11,126 bases of DNA. It comes from Emticicia sp943368675 (GTDB lineage: Bacteria; Bacteroidota; Bacteroidia; Cytophagales; Spirosomataceae). The DNA is taken from positions 1-11,126 of the forward strand of contig CALRLN020000143.1 in assembly GCA_943368675.1 (NCBI GenBank). Reading direction: 5' to 3'. Positions 1 to 6,828 of the stretch are shown piece after piece. The position numbers and the translations under genes are program-made. The notes under the pieces were generated by a model, which was not told the DNA's origin, ran no database searches, and saw only the letters and a program-made list of their open reading frames with translations. The stretch's first letter is position 1. Each line of letters starts with the position of its first letter.

Positions 1-384
1 TAAATCTTCTTTATTGGTTAATTGCAATTGTTTTAGTGCTTTCTGAAAGGTTTTGTTAAAACGTTCTTTATCAAAAGGTTTCAGCAGGTAGTCAATGGCA
101 TTTGCCTCAAAGGCTTGCAGGGCATAATTATCAAAAGCCGTTACAAAAATAATCAGAGGCAGCTTTTCAAGACTAAGGCTTTTGGCTAATTCTATACCGT
201 TGAGTTCAGGCATCTGAATATCAAGAAAAATCAGGTCAGGCTGGTGTTTTTCTATAGCATTAAGCGCTTCTTTTCCGTTTTTGCAGACAGCTACTACTTT
301 TACCTGAGGATGGTCCTGCAATTGCTTTTGCAGAATATCTCTGGCTATTGATTCATCGTCGGCTATGAGAACTTTGCAGGTCAT
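1..384 (-). CDS. LytTR-type response regulator, receiver domain (3' part cut off by window edge)
   Basis: Cytoplasmic response regulator, the likely partner of the kinase encoded just upstream. Only the first 128 residues are in the window and they make a complete receiver domain. The acidic pocket is D9/D10, the phosphoacceptor is D55 in a LIFLDIQMP context, the switch Thr is T82 in FVTAFDNYA, and the conserved Lys is K102 in LLKPF. The 'AFEANAIDYLLKPF' wording is typical of receivers joined to a LytTR DNA-binding domain; that domain would lie beyond base 1 and is inferred, not seen. The ATG at 384 overlaps the kinase stop codon (ATGA), so translation is probably coupled. It would be expected to control the operon it sits in or another envelope gene set. 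Confidence 0.93.
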   Translation of the reverse strand, partial: MTCKVLIADDESIARDILQKQLQDHPQVKVVAVCKNGKEALNAIEKHQPDLIFLDIQMPELNGIELAKSLSLEKLPLIIFVTAFDNYALQAFEANAIDYLLKPFDKERFNKTFQKALKQLQLTNKEDL

Positions 385-1448
385 CTTAAAAGAGGTAAAG
401 TTATAGTAACAGTAATGCCATTTTCGGGTGCGTTGCTCATTATATCAAATTTTGCTTCTTCACCAAAAAGATTCTTCAGACGTTCCTGTGTATTCATCAG
501 TCCGATTCCGAAGTTGAAATGCTGGAAGGTTTCAAGACCATTATCTTTTACCATCAATTTCAGTATCCCCTGTCCGTTCTGTGCCGAAATCTCCAGTTTC
601 CCTTGCTTGGCAAATGGCTCAATACCGTATTTTACGGCATTCTCGACCAGAGGTTGTAGAAGCATAGGTGGCACAAAAGCCTTTTGCAGGTCATTACTGA
701 TAGAAATCTGATAATCCAGACGTTCTTCAAACCGGACTTTTAGAATGTCTAAATACAATTGCAGCAAATGCACTTCATTTTTGAGGGGCACTAAGTCATC
801 ATTGTTTTCTTTCAGACTCAATCTTAATAAATCGCTTAGTTTCATCAGCATTCTGGTGGCTTTTTCTGTATCACCTTTCTGCATCAGACCTATGATATTA
901 TGATGAGTATTGAATAGAAAATGCGGCTGCAACTGCATTTTCAGGAAGCCCAGTTTGGCATCAGATAATTGTTTTTCAAGATTGATTTTGTCTACCTGCG
1001 CCTGCTGGAACTGGCGGAATATGGTATAGGCTTTATGGGCGGCCAGGATAATCCAGTAATTGACAAATTCATTGAATAAAGAGACTGATAGATTTCTCTT
1101 AAAAATAACCTGGAACCGGGTTTGGCCGATAAACAAATTCCAGAGAATGGTAACAATAACCGAATAAATTACTACTGCCAGAAAACTGGTTCCTAATGAA
1201 ATAAGCAGATTAATGAACAGCTTTCTAAGAATATGAGGCGACTCCAAAGGGAGTTTTTCTCCTAACCAGAAAACAAAAAAGGTAATAGGGATATATAATA
1301 ACCACTTGATTTTGAAAATCAGGGTATCAGCCCAAACTATCTGATTACCTTTTAAAGCACTGAACAGCAGGTCCTGACCTATCATTAACAGCGTAACGAT
1401 AAGCCAAAAGGCAGGAATGAGGTAGTATTTAAGTTGAGTAATCTTCAT
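381..1448 (-). CDS. LytS/YehU-type sensor histidine kinase (His_kinase + HATPase_c)
   Basis: Inner-membrane histidine kinase of 355 residues. The N-terminal 140 residues hold about four hydrophobic segments (near 10-30, 45-62, 76-106 and 125-137) with no sizeable periplasmic domain. A short coiled coil (about 145-170) leads to the His_kinase domain: phosphoacceptor H176 in LQPHFLFN, N box around N270 in LLQPLVENAVKYG, G1 at 302-304 (DNG) and G2 at 313-317 (FGIGL) followed by NTQERL. Two details differ from the usual form: the H box continues NTHHNI where NTLNNI is common, and the G1 box lacks the second Gly of DNGxG, with a shortened ATP-lid loop. The start codon overlaps the stop of the preceding small secreted-protein gene (ATGA). 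Its lack of a sensor domain suggests it reads the membrane or a partner protein; that is inference. Confidence 0.94.
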   Translation of the reverse strand: MKITQLKYYLIPAFWLIVTLLMIGQDLLFSALKGNQIVWADTLIFKIKWLLYIPITFFVFWLGEKLPLESPHILRKLFINLLISLGTSFLAVVIYSVIVTILWNLFIGQTRFQVIFKRNLSVSLFNEFVNYWIILAAHKAYTIFRQFQQAQVDKINLEKQLSDAKLGFLKMQLQPHFLFNTHHNIIGLMQKGDTEKATRMLMKLSDLLRLSLKENNDDLVPLKNEVHLLQLYLDILKVRFEERLDYQISISNDLQKAFVPPMLLQPLVENAVKYGIEPFAKQGKLEISAQNGQGILKLMVKDNGLETFQHFNFGIGLMNTQERLKNLFGEEAKFDIMSNAPENGITVTITLPLLR

Positions 1449-1954
1449 TCTGCTGGTTTTTTCTGCACCCTGTTAAGCGTATAGTTGAAAAGGTTGTTAC
1501 CTGTCAGTAAATTTTTGTCCTGATCCAGAAAAAACAATACGTTATCATCTCCCTTCATTAAATAGATGGTTTGCTGATTATCGGCCTCTAACGCAAAAAT
1601 AATATCGCCGGAGTCTGTTTTTGTACCTTTGGTTATACTCCATTTACCTTTGCGAATGGCTTGTCTGAAGAATGAACCTTCTAATACATAAGTCGTAGGG
1701 GCTTGTGTGTCCGGATTCTGATAAAAGACAAGACCCCACTTGGTTTTGAAACAATCAGGTGAAACATCTCTTTTCAAGACCCGGGCTAATTCCTGACATG
1801 CACATCTCCCTTCAAAAATACCATATACATCTTTACCTGACGGGATAGGTTTTGAAGAAGTAGTCACATATGGTTCATTTTCTACGCCTTGCCTTTGAGA
1901 ATAGGTCTCAAAACAAGCCAAAACGAATATAAATATCAGGATAATATTTTTCAT
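1445..1954 (-). CDS. Secreted small beta-rich protein, NlpE-like pattern (paralog of the preceding gene)
   Basis: A 169-residue exported protein. The N terminus (about residues 1-19) is a signal peptide. It can be read as signal peptidase I type (...TYSQ) or, less well, as a lipoprotein signal around C14 (VLAC). The mature part has C51, C53 and C68, then a KW-x-L-x-x-Y strand, APTTY, GKWSITKGTKTD, and a C-terminal pattern DDNVLFFLDQDKNLLTGN ending in NYTLNR. The Cys-rich start, GKW strand and 'LD...NLL.GN' ending resemble small NlpE-type lipoprotein barrels of Bacteroidota, but I cannot assign the family firmly. The same layout occurs in the upstream neighbour, so the two arose by tandem duplication. 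It follows that neighbour by 3 bases and overlaps the kinase gene by 4, which makes a role in feeding that kinase plausible. Confidence 0.85.
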   Translation of the reverse strand: MKNIILIFIFVLACFETYSQRQGVENEPYVTTSSKPIPSGKDVYGIFEGRCACQELARVLKRDVSPDCFKTKWGLVFYQNPDTQAPTTYVLEGSFFRQAIRKGKWSITKGTKTDSGDIIFALEADNQQTIYLMKGDDNVLFFLDQDKNLLTGNNLFNYTLNRVQKKPAE

Positions 1955-1957
1955 AAT

Positions 1958-2455
1958 TCATCTGGGTTTTTGTTTGCTGAATGTATAACTATGACTTGCA
2001 TTACCAATCATCAGGTTTCGTTGGCTATCTAATAAATGAATCAGATTATCGTCTAGTCTTACAAAGAGCAGATTCTTATCTAGTTTATGGAGCGTTACCT
2101 GATAAACAGTGGCATCTGGTTTGGTTCCGGTACCTTTTTGAATGGTCCAATGGCCGTCAAATTCTGCTCTTTTTTCATCAATAAAACCGCTTGTGTTGGG
2201 TCTGCTTACCCCATATTGATATACTAATTTTACGGGTGCAGGCGCATTGGGCTTCTGTGGGTAAAGTGTCATTGTCCATTTAGTAAAATCACATTCAGGC
2301 TCATTGGCAACATCCAGATAGGCCTTAAGGATATTACCGCAAGGGCTTGTGCCTACATAGGTTGCAAAGGGTTTGGCATCCTGGGCAAAGAGATTGTTTG
2401 TTACTGACAGAAAACAAGCGCTACTGATCAGAAGATATCGGAGATAATTTTTCAT
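1958..2455 (-). CDS. Secreted small beta-rich protein, tandem paralog of the 169-residue neighbour
   Basis: A 165-residue exported protein with a signal peptide ending near LFAQ (about residue 25). The mature part aligns by eye with the next gene's product: C39 and C55, TKWTMTLYPQ (matching TKWGLVFYQN), NAPAPVKL (matching QAPTTYVL), GHWTIQKGTGTK (matching GKWSITKGTKTD), and LDDNLIHLLDSQRNLMIGN followed by SYTF at the C terminus. It is the more diverged copy: the CxC pair is reduced to one Cys and the loop before GHW is longer (YGVSRPNTSGFIDEKR). Only 2 bases separate it from the upstream gene and 3 from the downstream paralog, so all are co-transcribed. Function unknown; location periplasm or outer surface by its signal peptide. 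Confidence 0.84.
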   Translation of the reverse strand: MKNYLRYLLISSACFLSVTNNLFAQDAKPFATYVGTSPCGNILKAYLDVANEPECDFTKWTMTLYPQKPNAPAPVKLVYQYGVSRPNTSGFIDEKRAEFDGHWTIQKGTGTKPDATVYQVTLHKLDKNLLFVRLDDNLIHLLDSQRNLMIGNASHSYTFSKQKPR

Positions 2456-2457
2456 AC

Positions 2458-2811
2458 TTATAATTCTCTTTTTTTACCGTCTTTATCAGTCAAAACCAGT
2501 TTAGTACCATCTTTTTTTGCTAAGGCATGTAGGCCCACTTCTGTAGGATTATTGAGTAATACCAGGCCTGAGCCGTTTTCATCTGCTCCTAATTTTACTC
2601 TGATTGTCCCGGTTTTATCTATCAGCCGGAAAATTACAGCGCCTTCTGATTCTGTTTTAATAGACGCTCGCTTGATACCAGTTTTATCTACCAATTCAAA
2701 CTCTTGTACGCTTATTTTCTCGAAGTTTTCCTGATTAGGTTTGGCGGCAATAAATAGAATCAATAGCAGGTTAAATGCACTAATCAATATAGGTAATCGC
2801 TGATTTTTCAT
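2458..2811 (-). CDS. Small membrane-anchored or secreted protein with D-x-x-G-x-x-R repeats
   Basis: A 117-residue protein of unknown function. Residues 7-23 are hydrophobic and act as a signal peptide or N-terminal anchor. The rest is a short beta-repeat: 'ELVDKTGIKRASI' (about 39-51), 'RLIDKTGTIRVKL' (62-74) and 'VLTDKDGKKREL' (106-117), each a D-(K)-x-G-x-x-R turn between hydrophobic strands, with a poorer unit between the second and third. Short proteins built from such L-x-D-x-x-G-x-x-R units are seen in several bacterial phyla as hypothetical proteins; that statement is from memory. It lies 26 bases downstream of the propeller gene and 2 bases upstream of the first small paralog, so it belongs to the same operon. 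Confidence 0.8.
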   Translation of the reverse strand: MKNQRLPILISAFNLLLILFIAAKPNQENFEKISVQEFELVDKTGIKRASIKTESEGAVIFRLIDKTGTIRVKLGADENGSGLVLLNNPTEVGLHALAKKDGTKLVLTDKDGKKREL

Positions 2812-2837
2812 TGTTTTATAGATTCAGAGTGAAAAGA

Positions 2838-3386
2838 CTAAAAATTTAATAAGGGGCCAAAACTCTCACTTTCAGTGTCAAAATTGATGAGTTTATTTGT
2901 AATAACCCGTTTTTTGTAAGCAAAAATGGTATTCTTTACTTTAGGATTAATTTCATAAACTCCTGCGGTTTCGGCATCGGTCGGTGAAGATATAAAAGTA
3001 AAGGCTACGTTTTTCAAGCCTAATCTTTGAGCAAAATCGCTTAGCTTTTGCTTTAGTAAGGATTCGTTTTCATGCATTGGGTTCATGAAGATAATAAAGG
3101 TTTTCCAGTTGTTGGGGTTTTTAGTCAGATACTGTGCTTCCAGAAATCTAAGCATCTTTTCATAATTCTTTATATCATCGTTTATCCAAACCATCAAGCC
3201 ATCAGTCTTTGCACCATATTTACACATAGGGCAAGTTTTGGTGCCTTTATCTTTGCCCGAAATATGGTATGGGTCAAAAGCAGGTGCACCTTCGCCGACT
3301 GAAAGACCTGAGTTTTGTGCGGAAGTATTGAATGCAAAGAAAAACATACAAAAAACTATTTGAAGAATAAGCCGGAATGATTTCAT
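2838..3386 (-). other. Embedded redoxin-like unit with its own ATG and signal peptide
   Basis: If the long frame is really two genes, or if ribosomes restart internally, this is the second one: 182 residues from ATG 3386. The signal peptide ends at residues 20-24 (NTSAQ). The mature protein opens GLSVGEGAPAFDPYHISG, as AhpC/thioredoxin-like proteins do. C52-P-M-C55 is the probable redox pair and is followed by KYGAKTDGLMVWIN. No clear Shine-Dalgarno sequence precedes 3386, which is uninformative in Bacteroidota. Confidence 0.5.
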
Positions 3387-4331
3387 AATCAGGAGTTTTT
3401 TGATGAGTAAAATAAATAAACTACTGCCAGAGAATAAACAGAATATATTGAAAATCAGGAAATCAAAATAAGATTTTCCGGAAGTGACTTTGGCTAAATC
3501 AGCCCGATTTACTTTGGTAACACGTACCTGATTGACAGAATTATTTTCTAAAACCCACATGTTCCCTACTTTGTCAAATAAACCACCCGTAGGGTGCCAA
3601 CCGCAAGGACTCTTATAGACAATAGAAACCTTTCCATTATTCTGAATCTTACGAATTTCACGCATTGAATAGATGCTTACATAGACATTTTGAGCATTGT
3701 CTGTATAAATGCCATATATATTATGGGTAGGGTTGCCACTTGCTTTATAGTCGCTTACATCATCAACATTTAGGGCAATGACTGAGACTTTACTGTCTTT
3801 AATTCTGAATAAGTCGTTATCGTCAACATAATAGAAAGTATCATCATTCATACAGTATTGCCAGCGCACATCTGTAGTTTTGATGGTTTTTACAATGGAT
3901 ATAGTACCATCAGGTATGCGTTTCATCAGAAAGCTTTCCTTTCTGCCTCTCTCTATCCAATACATATTTCCGGCAGCATCACGATTAAAGCTATAATTAC
4001 CCAAAAAGCCTTCTGTATCGGGTATTACTTTTGTAAATTTACTTTTTGCATCATATTTCCATACAAAATGTCCCCATTTATCACTTGCCTCCCCTTCGTA
4101 CCAGAGATGCTCACCATAGAGGTTATCCTGGTTGTCCATGTAGAGCTCATGGGTATGAACATTTGGAACAATTACCGTTTTGGTTTTACCGTCGGCTGAA
4201 ACTTTCCAGATTCTTGCTAAATCACTGTAGAATATCTCTCCTTTGGAATTGGTAACAATGCCGATACCAGGATGAGAATAGACAGTCGAGAAAGCAAGCA
4301 GACTTAGGAGAATGAGCAATAGCTTTTTCAT
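2838..4331 (-). CDS. Secreted beta-propeller protein joined in frame to a thioredoxin-like CPMC domain
   Basis: One uninterrupted 497-codon frame that looks like two genes joined. Residues 1-19 are a signal peptide (ending VYSH). Residues 20-280 form an NHL/SMP-30-like six-bladed propeller, with repeated 'D..GN.Y' strands such as NQDNLYGEHLWYEGE, DAAGNMYWIERG, NAQNVYVSI and HPTGGLFDKVGNMWVLEN. Residues 289-310 form a membrane segment followed by KK. Residues 316-339 then read as a complete second signal peptide (MKSFRLIL...FNTSAQ), and 340-497 form a thioredoxin-fold-like domain with a C367-P-M-C370 motif in the wording GTKTCPMCKYG. Relatives of both halves are separate proteins as I recall them. 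Topology is consistent with a true fusion: propeller outside, hairpin with KK in the cytoplasm, redox domain outside. A lost stop codon or a sequencing error are both possible. The start at 4331 is followed directly by the signal peptide. Confidence 0.85.
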   Translation of the reverse strand: MKKLLLILLSLLAFSTVYSHPGIGIVTNSKGEIFYSDLARIWKVSADGKTKTVIVPNVHTHELYMDNQDNLYGEHLWYEGEASDKWGHFVWKYDAKSKFTKVIPDTEGFLGNYSFNRDAAGNMYWIERGRKESFLMKRIPDGTISIVKTIKTTDVRWQYCMNDDTFYYVDDNDLFRIKDSKVSVIALNVDDVSDYKASGNPTHNIYGIYTDNAQNVYVSIYSMREIRKIQNNGKVSIVYKSPCGWHPTGGLFDKVGNMWVLENNSVNQVRVTKVNRADLAKVTSGKSYFDFLIFNIFCLFSGSSLFILLIKKLLIMKSFRLILQIVFCMFFFAFNTSAQNSGLSVGEGAPAFDPYHISGKDKGTKTCPMCKYGAKTDGLMVWINDDIKNYEKMLRFLEAQYLTKNPNNWKTFIIFMNPMHENESLLKQKLSDFAQRLGLKNVAFTFISSPTDAETAGVYEINPKVKNTIFAYKKRVITNKLINFDTESESFGPLLNF

Positions 4332-4351
4332 ATCGATTAGTATTTGATGAA

Positions 4352-4359
4352 CAAATGTA
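4352..4359 (-). promoter_or_regulatory. Candidate Bacteroidota -7 element (TACATTTG) for the six-gene operon
   Basis: Read on the minus strand, TACATTTG matches the Bacteroidota -7 consensus TAnnTTTG exactly and lies 20 bases before the ATG at 4331, giving a leader of roughly 13-15 bases. No convincing TTG/TTTG -33 element is visible at the expected distance, so confidence is limited. Confidence 0.35.
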
Positions 4360-4390
4360 TAATGGATATGAAAGCTACTGAATAAGATTA

Positions 4391-4465
4391 TGATAAGACG
4401 ATGGAATGATGGGCTAAGGTGTGGGAAGTATGATGCGACGATTTGAAAAATTGTGATACGACATC
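4391..4465. repeat. Three imperfect direct repeats TGATnnGACGAT upstream of the operon
   Basis: Copies at 4391-4402 (TGATAAGACGAT), 4431-4442 (TGATGCGACGAT) and a weaker one at 4454-4465 (TGATACGACATC), all in the same orientation, spaced 40 and 23 bases. They lie 60-135 bases upstream of the start at 4331 and just past the end of the cytochrome gene; the third copy touches its stop codon. Position and direct-repeat form suit binding sites for a LytTR-type regulator, but no known consensus is matched. Confidence 0.4.
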
Positions 4466-5534
4466 AAGGCTTTTTGATTTGTTTAATCCATTCCTTTAAG
4501 AGTTCAATGCTCTCTTTGTGTGCGGTTTTTCTGCCTACTTCGGGCATCATTTCGCCGGGGTCAGTTGACTCAATGCGATATAACAGGATAGATTCGTCAG
4601 GCTTGCCGGGTACAATATCGAATTTGCGATTGCCTGAACCACGACCTGCTGCTACCGGGGTTTTGAGAATACCCATCGCCAGTGGATCAGTTTCATGAAT
4701 GCTTAGATTCAGACCGGAAGTTTGGGCAGGGCCGCCCAGACGATGGCAATGTGCGCAGTTAATATCAAGCCAGATACGGGCTCTTTCGTCGATGTTTCCG
4801 GTTTCCGGTTTATTCCATACCGGGGCTTTGGGTACTTGCTCCAATGCAGGTAAATTTTGCAGAATTCCCATTTTTTGCCATACTAATAACTGATTTTCCG
4901 TACTTTCCGGCAATCCCCATGCTCTGTAATTTCCATTAAGTTGCCGGGCCGATGGCCCAATGGGTGACATTTGCTCGTTGCGATTATGACAGCCTTTGCA
5001 CTGGTTGAGGTTCGGAATGCTGTATTCGTGCTTTTTCTTTTTACCATTCAGGTCGGTGTAGCTGACCTCTTTGGTGTCGCCTGCTACTTCAAGATAAGCC
5101 TCGGTCTGTTCATCGTTCCATACGTATACCAAAGCTTTCCAACCTTCGGCTTCATGAATCAAAAGGCGGGTTTCCATGATTCTCCGGCCTTTGCCGGTAT
5201 TTCTGAAATCGTTGGGATAGTAAAAGGTTTTGATAAGGGTTGTCCCAACCGGAAAATCCAATACTTCATTGTCGTTATAGGTGGCTTTTGTGCCTTCGGG
5301 TAGTTTTATGAAGCGTAGTTTCTCTGCATAGTCGCTGAATAAGGGAGTATTTAGCGAAAAAGGCACTATTCCCTTTGCAGGTTTTTGTTCGGCTATTCTG
5401 CCTTCAAAAAAGGCATAGTCAGAGAGTTTTTCTCTGGGTACAATTGCCTGGGGCTGCTTCTGTGTATCTTGCTGATTAAAAGAAGATAAACCGAATATGC
5501 CCAGGGCTATTAACAAGAATAAGAATTTTTGCAT
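4464..5534 (-). CDS. SO2930-type diheme c-type cytochrome
   Basis: Exported diheme cytochrome c, 356 residues from the ATG at 5534. An in-frame GTG at 5552 adds six residues before the signal peptide (MQKFLFLLIALGIFG) and was not chosen. Two haem c attachment motifs are present, C179-K-G-C-H183 and C260-A-H-C-H264. Likely axial methionines are M189 (EQMSPIGP) and M329/M330 (DPGEMMPEVG). Between them lies the usual 'LNGNYRAWGLPE' region, and the sequence opens with KLSDYAFFEG and FSLNTPLFSDYAEKLRF, wording I associate with the SO2930 / TIGR03806 family. The reaction is unknown; by its motifs it transfers electrons in the periplasm or at the outer membrane. It lies 53 bases downstream of the beta-helix gene, its usual genomic partner, so the two are probably one operon. 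Confidence 0.92.
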   Translation of the reverse strand: MQKFLFLLIALGIFGLSSFNQQDTQKQPQAIVPREKLSDYAFFEGRIAEQKPAKGIVPFSLNTPLFSDYAEKLRFIKLPEGTKATYNDNEVLDFPVGTTLIKTFYYPNDFRNTGKGRRIMETRLLIHEAEGWKALVYVWNDEQTEAYLEVAGDTKEVSYTDLNGKKKKHEYSIPNLNQCKGCHNRNEQMSPIGPSARQLNGNYRAWGLPESTENQLLVWQKMGILQNLPALEQVPKAPVWNKPETGNIDERARIWLDINCAHCHRLGGPAQTSGLNLSIHETDPLAMGILKTPVAAGRGSGNRKFDIVPGKPDESILLYRIESTDPGEMMPEVGRKTAHKESIELLKEWIKQIKKP

Positions 5535-5587
5535 TTCAGGTAAAAGGGTCACGTAAATCGGGTATGTCTACCCATTCCGTGTCAGTA

Positions 5588-6769
5588 TTAATCGATTTTT
5601 GCCATTTTCAGACTTTCCAGACTGCAATCATGCGTTGAGGCATCTCGAGAGACATTTTTGAAATTATGCTCTACATCTAAATTGGCGAATGATGTATTTG
5701 TATTGTTTTTAATACATAAAACTTTGTCGGGGTTTTTCTTATCAACAACGCCATCCCATTGGATATGCGGTACATTTTTACCGAATTTCAGCTTAAATCT
5801 ATACATCTGTCCGAAACGGCCTTTTCCGGTAGTTTTCACGTGTTCGCGCTCGTACACATTGTCATGAATATTAATTGCTACAGGATAGGGGTAATACGTT
5901 GGGTCTTTGATGGGGTTTTCGGTAGTGAAATATGAGATGATACCTGTGCTTACCGATTTGTTATTGATAATGCGGTTATCGAAAATTTCTACATTATTTG
6001 CCGCCAGAATTAAAACTCCGGTTCCATCCGGTACTTTTCCTACAATATTCCCCTTAGGCGCAAAATTGCGCAGGTTGTTGTGGTGAATATTGTTTTTATA
6101 GACACGGGTGTAGCCCCCTTTTTTCAGAATCAGATCGGGTAGATCGAATACCAGAATGCCGCCAGTATTTTCGGTTGCTTCGTTTTCATATACATCGGCA
6201 TTAAGCGAGTTCTCGATTTCGATGCCTGCTACGTTGTGGTAAGCTCTTGATTTACGCACGATAATATCTTTTGACTGGCCTACGTAAATACCTGCATCAG
6301 AGGCACCGATGGCTTCGCAACCTTCTATTAAAACCTTTTCGCATTGTACGGGATACAAGCCATAAGAGCCGTTTTCTTTCTTTGGTGCGCCTGTCCATTC
6401 GGTTTTTACATTTCTGAAAGTAATACCTTTTACATTCATGGTTTTTACGGCATCGCCTTTGCTATCCTGTACGGTCAGGTCTTCGATAATGATGTTTTCT
6501 GCATTAGAAACGCGTATTCCTTCAGCACCTTCAGTTTGGCCTTTGAATGAGAGAATAGTTTTATCTTTGCCTTTTCCCTTGATGGTAATATTCTTTTTAC
6601 CCTCCATTGAAAGGCTTGCAGAGAATGTAAATGAGCCTTCATCCAACTGAATAGTTGAGCCGTTTTCCGCCATGATGAATTGCGTCTGGTAGCGCTTTTG
6701 CACGTCTTTCTGTGCAAAACCTACGGAGGCAATTAAAAGTGTACTTAGCAAAAAGGTGATTTTTTTCAT
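5588..6769 (-). CDS. Secreted parallel beta-helix protein (TIGR03805-like), partner of the diheme cytochrome
   Basis: Exported 393-residue right-handed beta-helix protein. The start is placed at ATG 6769 because a clean signal peptide follows at once (MKKITFLLSTLLIASVGFAQ); the frame is open back to 6886 but the extra 39 residues have no signal-like or conserved character. Residues 22-50 hold the opening strand typical of the family (RYQTQFIMAENGSTIQLDEG), then repeated beta-helix rungs: NITIKGKGKDKTIL, NIIIEDLTV, GITFRNVKTEW, VLIEGCEAIGASDAGIYVGQSK, AGIEIENS, ADVYENEATENTGGILVFDLP, and NVEIFDNRIINN. Known members are encoded next to SO2930-type cytochromes, as here. The substrate is unknown; beta-helix proteins often bind or cleave polysaccharide, but no catalytic residues are recognised. 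A Crp/Fnr-like inverted repeat lies 60-75 bases upstream. Confidence 0.91.
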   Translation of the reverse strand: MKKITFLLSTLLIASVGFAQKDVQKRYQTQFIMAENGSTIQLDEGSFTFSASLSMEGKKNITIKGKGKDKTILSFKGQTEGAEGIRVSNAENIIIEDLTVQDSKGDAVKTMNVKGITFRNVKTEWTGAPKKENGSYGLYPVQCEKVLIEGCEAIGASDAGIYVGQSKDIIVRKSRAYHNVAGIEIENSLNADVYENEATENTGGILVFDLPDLILKKGGYTRVYKNNIHHNNLRNFAPKGNIVGKVPDGTGVLILAANNVEIFDNRIINNKSVSTGIISYFTTENPIKDPTYYPYPVAINIHDNVYEREHVKTTGKGRFGQMYRFKLKFGKNVPHIQWDGVVDKKNPDKVLCIKNNTNTSFANLDVEHNFKNVSRDASTHDCSLESLKMAKID

Positions 6770-6828
6770 GAGTGTAACAGGATTGAATGAACGAACGTCA
6801 AAGTAGTGTTTTTTTATTGAGATATGTG

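Noticed and set aside
3858..4255. Plus-strand frames of 113 and 69 codons
   Set aside because: They are antisense to the propeller domain, lack family features and overlap each other in different frames.
4699..5303. Plus-strand frames of 64 and 110 codons across the cytochrome gene
   Set aside because: They lie opposite a well-supported gene with both haem motifs and show no recognisable domain of their own.
5535..5552. GTG start adding six residues to the diheme cytochrome
   Set aside because: It would place charged and proline-containing residues ahead of the signal peptide; the ATG at 5534 fits the exported protein better.
5588..6769. CRISPR or other tandem DNA repeats within the beta-helix gene
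   Set aside because: The repetition is only at the level of protein rungs; the DNA has no regular repeat and spacer structure.
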